20,842 bases of DNA from NCBI GenBank assembly GCA_018699755.1, contig JABIRQ010000019.1, forward strand, positions 1 through 20,842, given 5' to 3'. Position 1 is the stretch's first letter; each line of letters begins with the position of its first letter. The notes under the pieces were generated by a model that was given only the letters and a program-made list of their open reading frames with translations, made no database searches and was not told the origin of the DNA. Positions 14,400 through 20,842 of the stretch are shown piece by piece. The DNA is from Rhodospirillaceae bacterium (GTDB lineage: Bacteria > Pseudomonadota > Alphaproteobacteria > CADEGL01). The position numbers were made by a program, and so were the translations under genes.

Positions 14400-15725
14400 C
14401 TAGACGGCCTGGGCGCGGCGGCCCTCGGCCACCGCCCGCGCATCCTTCCAATTGTAATAGCGGACGGCGGCGGGCAGGAACCAGGGCTTGCCCCAATAGA
14501 GCGGCTTGGTGGGGAAGGTCAGGGCGTCGAAGGCGGTTCGGCCTTCGGGATCGCCCAGGACCTTGTGGGCGAGCTTCTTGCCCAGCCAAGTGCCCATGGG
14601 GAGGCCCGATCCGCTGTAGCCCGCGGCGTAGCGGATGCGGCCGTTCTCGCCGATATGGGGGGTGCGGTCGAAGGAGAAGCCCATCTTGCCGGTCCAGCAA
14701 TGGGCGACCTTTGTCTCCGCGAGCTCGGGGAACAGCTCGGTCATGTGACCGTGCATCTCGACCGCCTTGGCCCGGTTGTCGCGCACCATCAGGCCCCGGT
14801 TGGACATGAACTGAATCCGCGTGCCGTCGGGCGTGGCGCGCACCGAGTACATGTTGACCTTGCTGTCGCTCATCGCACCGCGATTGGGCAGCAGCTTGTT
14901 CATCAGGCCTTCGGGCAAGGGTTCGGTGACGATGACGGCGGCATCGAAGGAAATCACGCGGCGGCGCAGCCAGGGCGTCACCGGCCCGGTATGGCCGTTG
15001 GTGGCGAGCACCACGTCGCGCGCCAGGATTGTGCCGCGCGGCGTCGTCAGGCGGACGCCGTCGCTCGTTTCCTCAATCCCGGTGACGGGAGTGCGGGCGT
15101 GAATGGCGGCGCCGGCCGTCGCGGTCCGCTCGAGCATGCCCTGGTGGTAGAGGCCGGGATGCAGGGTGCCGGTGCCGCGCATGACCATCAGGCCGTGGTA
15201 GTAATCGGTGCCGATCTCGCGGCGTTGCTCCGATCGGGGCAACATTTCACCCTCGGTGCCGATCTTGCGCGACAACAGGTCGAGCTGTTTGCCCAGGGAT
15301 TCGTAATGGGCGGGTGCGACGGCGGCGAGCAGACGGCCGCAGCGCACAAGGTTACAGCGGATCTGCTCCTCCTCGACCAGGGCGAACAGGTTGTCCGTGG
15401 CCTGCCCGGCTTCGCGCATCATTTCGATCGCAGTGGCCTCGCCATGGGTCTTCGCGAGTTGAGGGAGTTTGGCGTAGAGGGTGCGTGAGACGAAGCCGGC
15501 GTTGCGCGAACTGGCGCCGTAGCCGGGCGTTTCGGCTTCGAACACGACGACGTCGCGGCCCGCCCGCGCCAGGGTCATCGCGGCCATCAGGCCGGTATAG
15601 CCGGAGCCGACGACGGCCGTGTCGCAGCGCGCGGGCAGGGGGCATTCGGTCCAATCGGGCCGCGGTGCCTCGCGCCACCAATAGGGTTCGGTGGAGAAAT
15701 CCTCGGCCAGGACGGACGCGGTCAT
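14400..15725 (-). CDS. FAD-dependent DAO-family oxidoreductase (first of five in tandem)
   Basis: 441 residues and first gene of the flavoenzyme array. It has PYWWREAPRP (14-23), TAVVGSGYTGLM (36-47) as FAD-binding motif, GYGASSRNAGFVSRT, GTLHPGLYHQGMLER, LATNGHTGPVTPWLRRR, HCWTGKMGFSFDRTPHIG and AGYSGSGLPMGTWLG. The C-terminal LYWGKPWFLPAAVRYYNWKD closely parallels LYFGTPWFLPAMMGYYNMRD of the second gene, so the two are recent paralogues. I chose the ATG at 15725, which has AGGGA about 5 nt upstream, over the in-frame ATG at 15797, whose extra 24 residues match nothing in the paralogue. A strong hairpin lies in the leader. Substrate unknown; not PuuB itself. Confidence 0.85.
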   Translation of the reverse strand: MTASVLAEDFSTEPYWWREAPRPDWTECPLPARCDTAVVGSGYTGLMAAMTLARAGRDVVVFEAETPGYGASSRNAGFVSRTLYAKLPQLAKTHGEATAIEMMREAGQATDNLFALVEEEQIRCNLVRCGRLLAAVAPAHYESLGKQLDLLSRKIGTEGEMLPRSEQRREIGTDYYHGLMVMRGTGTLHPGLYHQGMLERTATAGAAIHARTPVTGIEETSDGVRLTTPRGTILARDVVLATNGHTGPVTPWLRRRVISFDAAVIVTEPLPEGLMNKLLPNRGAMSDSKVNMYSVRATPDGTRIQFMSNRGLMVRDNRAKAVEMHGHMTELFPELAETKVAHCWTGKMGFSFDRTPHIGENGRIRYAAGYSGSGLPMGTWLGKKLAHKVLGDPEGRTAFDALTFPTKPLYWGKPWFLPAAVRYYNWKDARAVAEGRRAQAV

Positions 15726-15752
15726 GGTTCCCTGCTCCCCCACGATTCGACA

Positions 15753-15780
15753 CCGCGCCGCCACGTGCATGGCGGCGCGG
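15753..15780 (-). promoter_or_regulatory. Perfect 11-bp inverted repeat in the leader of the flavoenzyme operon
   Basis: CCGCGCCGCCA at 15753-15763 and its exact inverse TGGCGGCGCGG at 15770-15780 flank a 6-nt loop. It lies 27 bp before the start codon of the first oxidoreductase gene. In RNA it would be a very stable stem just ahead of the ribosome-binding site; in DNA it could be a repressor site. No uridine run follows. The repeat is certain, the role is inferred. Confidence 0.5.
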
Positions 15781-15960
15781 GGCATCGTCGCGCCCACGCG
15801 GGCGGGGGTCCAGACGAATCGTCATTCGCCGGACGAAATGTCGATCGGCCCGACCGTCTCGGAGAGCGCCGCGAGAGGGCCGGGGATTTGCCCTGCACGA
15901 CGGGCTGTCGGCTGGTAAGATAGGGCCAAAGCAGATCTGCGAGCACTTGAGGAGACGGCG
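15781..15960. promoter_or_regulatory. Divergent gap between the flavoenzyme operon and the DUF2059 gene
   Basis: 180 bp without a gene. Reading plus, TAAGAT at 15916-15921 is a 4-of-6 match to a -10 box but no good -35 lies at normal spacing. GAGGAGA, about 7 nt before 15961, is the ribosome-binding site of the DUF2059 gene. Nothing else stands out. Confidence 0.35.
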
Positions 15961-16461
15961 ATGAAGCAGTGGAAGGTCGCGCTCGGCGCGGGGATGATCG
16001 GCCTTGCCCTTATGGCGAGTCCGGCGACGGCGGCCGATGAGGATGAGAAGTTCGCGCTGGCGCAAGAGCTCGTCGGAGCCGCAGGCATGAACTCGATTGC
16101 GGAACAGATGACGCAGAACCTGATCGTCGAAATGACGCGCAGCCTCAAGCAGACCAATCCACAGCTCCCCGAGAAAGCCAACGGTATCGTTCAGGCCGTC
16201 GTCGAGGAAACGGCCGAGGCCCGCATGGGTGACCTGAACGGCCAGATCGCTCGTCTTTACGCAACGTCCTTTACCTTGGAGGAGCTTCAGTCGTTGGTCG
16301 CCTGGTATGGCTCGGGCATCGGCAAAAAGGCCTTGCAGGTCCTGCCGATCATCGCCCAGCAATCGATCGAGCTGGGCAAGCAATGGGCCGGCACGGTCGG
16401 TCAGGACGCGGCGAACGAGGCGGTCAAGAAGCTCGAGGCCGAAGGCTACGAGCTGAAGTAG
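15961..16461 (+). CDS. Secreted DUF2059-domain protein
   Basis: 166 residues. A Sec signal peptide, MKQWK followed by a hydrophobic core (VALGAGMIGLALMASPATA), is likely cut after Ala24 (ATA before ADEDE). The mature protein is helical. Its second half, RLYATSFTLEELQSLVAWYGSGIGKKAL (about 98-125), is the DUF2059 signature seen in many proteobacterial periplasmic proteins of unknown function. A strong GAGGAGA precedes the ATG. It is followed after 36 nt by the AEC permease gene on the same strand, so an operon is possible. No specific function can be given. Confidence 0.85.
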   Translation: MKQWKVALGAGMIGLALMASPATAADEDEKFALAQELVGAAGMNSIAEQMTQNLIVEMTRSLKQTNPQLPEKANGIVQAVVEETAEARMGDLNGQIARLYATSFTLEELQSLVAWYGSGIGKKALQVLPIIAQQSIELGKQWAGTVGQDAANEAVKKLEAEGYELK

Positions 16462-16497
16462 CCGGCGGCGGCGTTTTCGCGAGGGACCGGCCCCTCG

Positions 16498-17445
16498 ATG
16501 GGCACGGTGCTCGGCATCGTTCTGCCCGTCTTCGGAGTGATCCTGGCGGGTTATCTGGTTGCGCGCACGCCCCTGTTCGACGAGGCGGCCGTGCGCGGCT
16601 TGTCGAATTTCGTCTTCTGGGTGGCGATCCCCGCCTTGCTGTTCCGAACCCTGGCGCGCGGTGCGGTCGAGCAGGGCGCGGACCTCTCCATCGCCTATGC
16701 CTATTTCCTCGCCTGCGGCATTCTTTTCCTGATTGCCCTGGCCATGGGCCGATTGGCCCTGCGCCGCGACGGGGCCGAAGCCGCCCTGCTGGCCATGGGC
16801 GCGGTCTTTTCCAATACGGTGATGCTCGGCATCCCGCTCGTCCTGACCGCCTTCGGGGAAGAGGGCGTGGCGGCGATCATGCTGATCATCGCCTTCCATT
16901 CGACGATCTTGATCCCGATGGCGACGATCGCGGTGGAACTCGCGCGCGGCTCGACGGGTGGGGGCGGGCTCGTCGCGATCCTGCGCAAGACCCTGGTATC
17001 GCTGATCCGAAATCCGGTGGTCGTGGCGATGGCCGCGGGCTTGGCCTGGAGCCTGGCGGACCTACCCATGCCCGGCCTGCTCGACCGCTTTCTCGATTTG
17101 CTGGGGCGGGGCGCGGTGCCCTGCGCCCTCTTCGCCCTGGGAGCGACCATGGCGGGCTACCGGATCGCGGGCGATCTCAAGGACAGCGCCGCCATCGTCG
17201 CGCTCAAGCTCGGTCTGCATCCCTTTATCGTCTGGCTGTTGGCCACGCAGGTTTTCGCCCTGTCGCCTCTGCACACCGCCGTCGCCACCATCGTCGCCGC
17301 GCTGCCGGTCGGCGTAAACGTCTTCATCCTCGCCCGCGCCTACGACACCTATGTCCGGCGTTCGGCGTCCGCCGTGCTGATCTCGACCGCCCTTTCGGTC
17401 CTGACGACCGGGTTGGTGTTGGCGCAGTTCGCCCCTGGCCCATGA
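16498..17445 (+). CDS. AEC-family (auxin efflux carrier-like) permease
   Basis: 315 residues, inner-membrane protein with about ten hydrophobic segments in two inverted halves. The start MGTVLGIVLPVFGVILAGY, then LSNFVFWVAIPALLFRTLA, AVFSNTVMLGIPLVLTAFG, the central polar break ELARGSTGGGGLV (about 147-159), and LPVGVNVFILARAYDTYV near the end are characteristic of the AEC family. Members carry malonate, other carboxylates or unknown solutes by secondary transport; the substrate here cannot be told from sequence. No classical Shine-Dalgarno precedes the ATG at 16498. It is 40 nt upstream of the M20 peptidase gene. Confidence 0.88.
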   Translation: MGTVLGIVLPVFGVILAGYLVARTPLFDEAAVRGLSNFVFWVAIPALLFRTLARGAVEQGADLSIAYAYFLACGILFLIALAMGRLALRRDGAEAALLAMGAVFSNTVMLGIPLVLTAFGEEGVAAIMLIIAFHSTILIPMATIAVELARGSTGGGGLVAILRKTLVSLIRNPVVVAMAAGLAWSLADLPMPGLLDRFLDLLGRGAVPCALFALGATMAGYRIAGDLKDSAAIVALKLGLHPFIVWLLATQVFALSPLHTAVATIVAALPVGVNVFILARAYDTYVRRSASAVLISTALSVLTTGLVLAQFAPGP

Positions 17446-17485
17446 CCCAAAGCCTGCTACCATCTCGGGATTCGGGAGGGGCCGC

Positions 17486-18838
17486 ATGGACGATGTCTAT
17501 CGCTATATCGACGAGAACGCGCCGCGTTTTCTGGACGAGTTGAAGGTGCTGCTGCGCATTCCCTCCGTCGCCACGGATTCGGAGGCGGTGGGCCAGGCCT
17601 CCAGGGCTTTGAAGGATCATCTCGATGCGGTCGGCATGCCGTCCGACCTGATGGAGTCGACCGGCAATCCGATGGTGGTCGGGCGGAAGCCGGGGGCCGA
17701 CGGGGCGCCACGGGTCCTGCTTTACGGCCATTACGACGTGATGCCGGCGGGCAAGCGCGAACTCTGGGATTCCGAGCCCTTCGAGCCGACCGAGCGGGAC
17801 GGGCGCATCTATTGCCGGGGGGTGGGCGACAACAAGGCCCAGCATTTCGCCCATATCAAGGCGCTGGAGGCGCTGCGGGCCTGCGGGGTCGAGACGCCGC
17901 CCCTGAAGATCGTCCTCGAAGGCGAGGAAGAGACGGGCAGCGAAAGCCTGCCCGGCTTCGTCAAGGACCATCGCGAACTGCTGGCTGCCGAACTGTGCTA
18001 CGCCGCCGACGGCCCGCGCCACGAATCGAACCGGCCGACCGTCTATCTCGGCTGCCGGGGGGTCCTGGGCCTCGAACTCTATGTCGAAGGCATCGGCCGC
18101 GACGTCCATTCCGGCAACCGGGGCAACATCGTGCCCAACCCGGCCTGGAAGCTGGTTCATGTCCTCGCCTCCATGCGCGACCCCAAGGGCCGCGTGACGA
18201 TCGAGGGCTTCGAGGACGACGTGATCCCGCCGACCAATGCCGAGCGGGTCCTCCTTTCCGAACTGCCCTATGACGGGCCGGGCATGGCGGGTGATCTGGG
18301 AGTGCCGGAACTGGCCGGCCTCGCCCCCGCCGAGTACTACGAACGCCTCATGTTCAAGCCGACCCTGACGATCAACGGGCTGGTCGGGGGCTATACCGGC
18401 GAGGGGGGGATGACCGTCATTCCCGGCCGCTGCTCGGTCAAGATGGATATCCGCATGGTGGTCAACCAGGATCCGGAGCGCATGACCGCCCTGGTGCGCC
18501 GGCATCTCGACAAGCACGGCTTCGAGGACGTGAAGATCGAGGTGCACGACGCCATGAAGCCGTCGCGCACCGATCTTGAGAACCGCTATGCCGATACCAT
18601 CGTGAGGGCGGTGCGCGAGGCTTCGGGCGAGGAACCGGTGGTCTGGCCTTCCCTCGGCGGCAGCATCCCGCAATACGCTTTCGTCGAGGGCCTGGGCACG
18701 CCCTGCATCTGGAGCGCCTACGCCAATTGGGACGAGGCCAACCACGCGCCCAACGAGAACGTCCATATCCACCTGTTCCTGCAGGCGGTGAAGATGAGCG
18801 CGAACGTGTTCAACCACCTGCGCGAGGCGAGGGCTTAG
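17486..18838 (+). CDS. M20-family metallopeptidase (dipeptidase type)
   Basis: Predicted cytoplasmic di-zinc peptidase or deacylase of 450 residues. Metal-site residues visible are His82 and Asp84 in GHYDVMP, bridging Asp115 in CRGVGDNKAQ, Glu147 and Glu148 in EGEEETGS (catalytic base and ligand), Asp175 in YAADGP, and His420 in NHAPNENV. The dimerisation domain (about 190-310) starts at LGLELYVEGIGRDVHSG. Many relatives read DNKG where this has DNKA. The layout is that of M20 dipeptidase-like proteins (carnosinase, DapE-like). GGAGGGG about 5 nt before the ATG supports this start. 14 nt separate it from the FtsH-type gene. The exact peptide substrate is unknown. Confidence 0.88.
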   Translation: MDDVYRYIDENAPRFLDELKVLLRIPSVATDSEAVGQASRALKDHLDAVGMPSDLMESTGNPMVVGRKPGADGAPRVLLYGHYDVMPAGKRELWDSEPFEPTERDGRIYCRGVGDNKAQHFAHIKALEALRACGVETPPLKIVLEGEEETGSESLPGFVKDHRELLAAELCYAADGPRHESNRPTVYLGCRGVLGLELYVEGIGRDVHSGNRGNIVPNPAWKLVHVLASMRDPKGRVTIEGFEDDVIPPTNAERVLLSELPYDGPGMAGDLGVPELAGLAPAEYYERLMFKPTLTINGLVGGYTGEGGMTVIPGRCSVKMDIRMVVNQDPERMTALVRRHLDKHGFEDVKIEVHDAMKPSRTDLENRYADTIVRAVREASGEEPVVWPSLGGSIPQYAFVEGLGTPCIWSAYANWDEANHAPNENVHIHLFLQAVKMSANVFNHLREARA

Positions 18839-18852
18839 GTGGGCGCCGCGCC

Positions 18853-20727
18853 ATGAACGACGACAAGCAACACGGCTGGAATTTCTGGTACTTCGTCGCC
18901 GCGCTCTTCGGAATCCTGCTGTTCCAGCATTTCTTCGTTCAGAGTCAGGTCGTCGAACCGGTCGCCTATAGCGAGTTCCTCGACCAGGTGCGCGCGGGCA
19001 AGGTCGCCGAGGTCACGGTGACCGAGAACCGGGTGCGCGGCACCCTGCGCTCGACGGCGGAGGGGACGCCTAAGGAAATCATCGCGACCCGGGTCGATCC
19101 CGAACTGGAAACCGAGCTGGCGAAGCACGGCGTCGTCGTGCGCGGGCAGGTCGAGAGCACTTTCCTGCGCGATCTGCTGGGCTGGATCGTACCGATGCTG
19201 TTGTTCCTCGGGATCTGGCTGTTCGTCTTCCGCCGTTTCGCCTCTTCGGGTGGTTTCGGTACGGGCAGCGGGTTGATGTCGATCGGCAAAAGCAAGGCGA
19301 AGATCTATGTCGAGAAGGACACCAAGGTGACCTTCGAGGATGTCGCCGGGGTCGACGAGGCGAAGGAGGAATTGCAGGAACTGATCGCATTTCTGAAGGA
19401 TCCGGGCACCTATGGGAGGCTTGGCGCGCGCGCGGCCAAGGGCGTGTTGCTGGTCGGCCCGCCGGGCACCGGCAAGACCCTGCTGGCACGCGCCGTGGCG
19501 GGCGAGGCGGGGGTCGTCTTTCTGTCGATCAGCGGCTCGGAATTCGTCGAAATGTTCGTCGGCGTCGGCGCCGCCCGCGTCCGAGATTTATTCGAGCAGG
19601 CCCGCAAGAACGCGCCCTGCATCATCTTCATCGACGAACTCGACGCCCTGGGCGCGGCGCGTGGCCTGGGCGTTCCAGGCGGGGGCCAGGACGAAAAGGC
19701 CCAGACGCTCAATCAGCTCCTGGCCGAATTGGACGGCTTCGACCCGAGCGAGGGGGTGGTCCTCCTCGCCGCGACCAACCGGCCCGAAATCCTCGATCCC
19801 GCGCTGCTGCGCGCCGGGCGCTTCGACCGCCAGATTCTGGTCGACCGGCCGGACCGGAACGGCCGCGTCGACATCCTCAAGGTCCATGTCCGCCGGATCG
19901 AGCTGGGCCATGACGTGAGTTTGGAGGAGATCGCGGCCCTGACCGCGGGGTTTACCGGTGCCGATCTCGCCAATCTCGTCAACGAGGCCGCCGTCGTGGC
20001 CACTCGGCGCAACGCCGTTTCGGTGGAAATGCCCGACTTCGTCGCGGCGATCGAACGTATCGTCGCCGGCCTCGAGAAGCGCAATCGCCTGCTCAATCCC
20101 CACGAGCGTGCGATCATCGCCCATCACGAGATGGGCCATGCTTTGGTTGCCCTCTCCCTGCCCGGCGCGGACAAGGTGCAGAAGGTTTCGATCATCCCGC
20201 GCGGAATCGGCGCCCTGGGCTATACCATCCAGCGTCCGATCGAGGACCGCTTCCTGATGACCCGGCCGGAATTGGAGGCGAAGATGGCCATTCTTCTGGG
20301 TGGAAGGGCGGCCGAAACCCTGGTCTTCGATGAGGTATCGACCGGGGCGTCGGACGATTTGACCAAGGCGACGGACATCGCGCGGAACATGGTCGTGCGC
20401 TACGGCATGGGCGAGGCTTTGGGCCAGATGACCTACGACACGGACCCCGCACCTTTCCTGCCCGGCCCCGAGGGCCAGGCTCGCTATTGGCAGCAGCGTA
20501 TCTACAGCGAGGCCACGGCGCGCGAGATCGATCTGGCGGTGCGGGCCCTGGTCGAGGACGCTTTCGCGCGGGCGCGGGAGATACTGGGGCGCAACCGGGC
20601 CTTGCTGGATCATTGCGCGGAGGAACTGCTGCGCAAGGAAACCCTGACCGGGGCCGAACTGACAGCGCTGACCGCCGGGCAATTGAAAACTCAGGCGGTG
20701 GATGCCGCGCATAAGGGGAGAGTGTGA
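18853..20727 (+). CDS. ftsH: FtsH-type membrane-bound AAA+ zinc protease (probable paralogue)
   Basis: 624 residues. Membrane segment 1 is at about 10-29, the FtsH extracellular domain at 32-105, and segment 2 at about 108-127. The AAA module has Walker A GPPGTGKT (202-209), pore FVGVG (235-239), Walker B IIFIDELDALG (257-267) and arginine-finger region RAGRFDR (320-326). The zinc site is HEMGH at 425-429 with third ligand Asp in ASDDLTKAT (499-507). It should hexamerise in the inner membrane and degrade membrane or cytosolic proteins using ATP. It differs from housekeeping FtsH in having GAARG after Walker B (usually GRxRG) and PRGIGALGYTIQRP. It sits among peptidases rather than next to tilS, so I take it as a second FtsH. 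The ATG at 18853 is chosen because upstream sequence belongs to the M20 gene. Confidence 0.92.
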   Translation: MNDDKQHGWNFWYFVAALFGILLFQHFFVQSQVVEPVAYSEFLDQVRAGKVAEVTVTENRVRGTLRSTAEGTPKEIIATRVDPELETELAKHGVVVRGQVESTFLRDLLGWIVPMLLFLGIWLFVFRRFASSGGFGTGSGLMSIGKSKAKIYVEKDTKVTFEDVAGVDEAKEELQELIAFLKDPGTYGRLGARAAKGVLLVGPPGTGKTLLARAVAGEAGVVFLSISGSEFVEMFVGVGAARVRDLFEQARKNAPCIIFIDELDALGAARGLGVPGGGQDEKAQTLNQLLAELDGFDPSEGVVLLAATNRPEILDPALLRAGRFDRQILVDRPDRNGRVDILKVHVRRIELGHDVSLEEIAALTAGFTGADLANLVNEAAVVATRRNAVSVEMPDFVAAIERIVAGLEKRNRLLNPHERAIIAHHEMGHALVALSLPGADKVQKVSIIPRGIGALGYTIQRPIEDRFLMTRPELEAKMAILLGGRAAETLVFDEVSTGASDDLTKATDIARNMVVRYGMGEALGQMTYDTDPAPFLPGPEGQARYWQQRIYSEATAREIDLAVRALVEDAFARAREILGRNRALLDHCAEELLRKETLTGAELTALTAGQLKTQAVDAAHKGRV

Positions 20728-20842
20728 TGAGCGGAGGAGTGATGGCGCTGCCTTTCGAGGCTGGCGAATACGAAGGGCGCATGGACCGCCTGACCGACGC
20801 CATGGGCGCGCGCGGCCTCGACGGCATGGTGACCTTCGTGCA
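20727..20842 (+). CDS. Probable M24 (Xaa-Pro peptidase / creatinase) family protein, partial N-terminus
   Basis: Only 38 codons are visible before the window ends. The ATG at 20727 overlaps the FtsH stop by one base, with GGGGAG about 7 nt upstream; a second ATG at 20742 has GGAGG 4 nt upstream and is an equally possible start. The segment PFEAGEYEGRMDRLTDAMGARGLDGMV resembles the opening of the creatinase N-domain in M24 proteins (Pro-Phe, Glu-Tyr, Arg, then Met-x-x-x-Gly-Leu-Asp). The metal-binding C-domain lies outside the window, so the call is tentative. Confidence 0.5.
   Translation, partial: MSGGVMALPFEAGEYEGRMDRLTDAMGARGLDGMVTFV

Noticed and set aside
13233..15488. A 751-residue open frame on the plus strand opposite two oxidoreductase genes
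   Set aside because: It is the mirror of high-GC codon use in the real minus-strand genes; its composition (rich in Gly, Ala, Asp, His, Val with no motif) matches no protein family and it crosses gene boundaries.
17494..17502. TGTCTATCG, a half-site of the spuC palindrome, at the start of the M20 gene
   Set aside because: It is a single arm inside coding sequence with no inverted partner at the right spacing, so chance is the better explanation.

Overview
The window is GC-rich, densely coded bacterial chromosome. Protein resemblances and base composition suggest an alphaproteobacterium, possibly Rhodospirillales-like; this is inference, as no rRNA or other marker gene is present. I see no tRNA, insertion sequence, CRISPR array or prophage gene.

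Left third (1-6390): polyamine uptake and first-step catabolism. On the minus strand, reading right to left, are a SpuC-type putrescine:pyruvate aminotransferase, a PotF-type polyamine-binding protein and the N-terminus of the PotG-type ABC ATPase (cut by the window edge). Divergent from the aminotransferase, across a 401-bp regulatory region with a perfect 10-bp inverted repeat, is a translationally coupled pair: a UGSC-family protein (Cys form, CGSC motif) and a conserved cysteine-rich protein of unknown function. Next, on the minus strand, is puuA (gamma-glutamylputrescine synthetase).

Centre (6391-9188): a second glutamine-synthetase-fold ligase is divergent from puuA and overlaps by 1 nt with puuB (gamma-glutamylputrescine oxidase). 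The steps visible are import, transamination or glutamylation, and oxidation of the glutamylated amine. PuuC and PuuD equivalents are not in the window.

Centre right (9166-15725): five consecutive minus-strand genes, tightly spaced and probably one operon, all encode FAD-dependent DAO-family amine oxidoreductases of about 430-440 residues. They fall into two N-terminal types (two plus three). The last one carries a frameshift and meets puuB tail to tail. With puuB there are six DAO-family flavoenzymes in about 8 kb, the most unusual feature of the window.

Right third (15961-20842): a plus-strand run, probably an operon, of a secreted DUF2059 protein, an AEC-family permease, an M20 metallopeptidase, a paralogous FtsH-type membrane AAA protease and the start of what looks like an M24 (creatinase / Xaa-Pro peptidase) protein. 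It has a proteolysis and peptide-turnover theme and no obvious tie to the polyamine genes.
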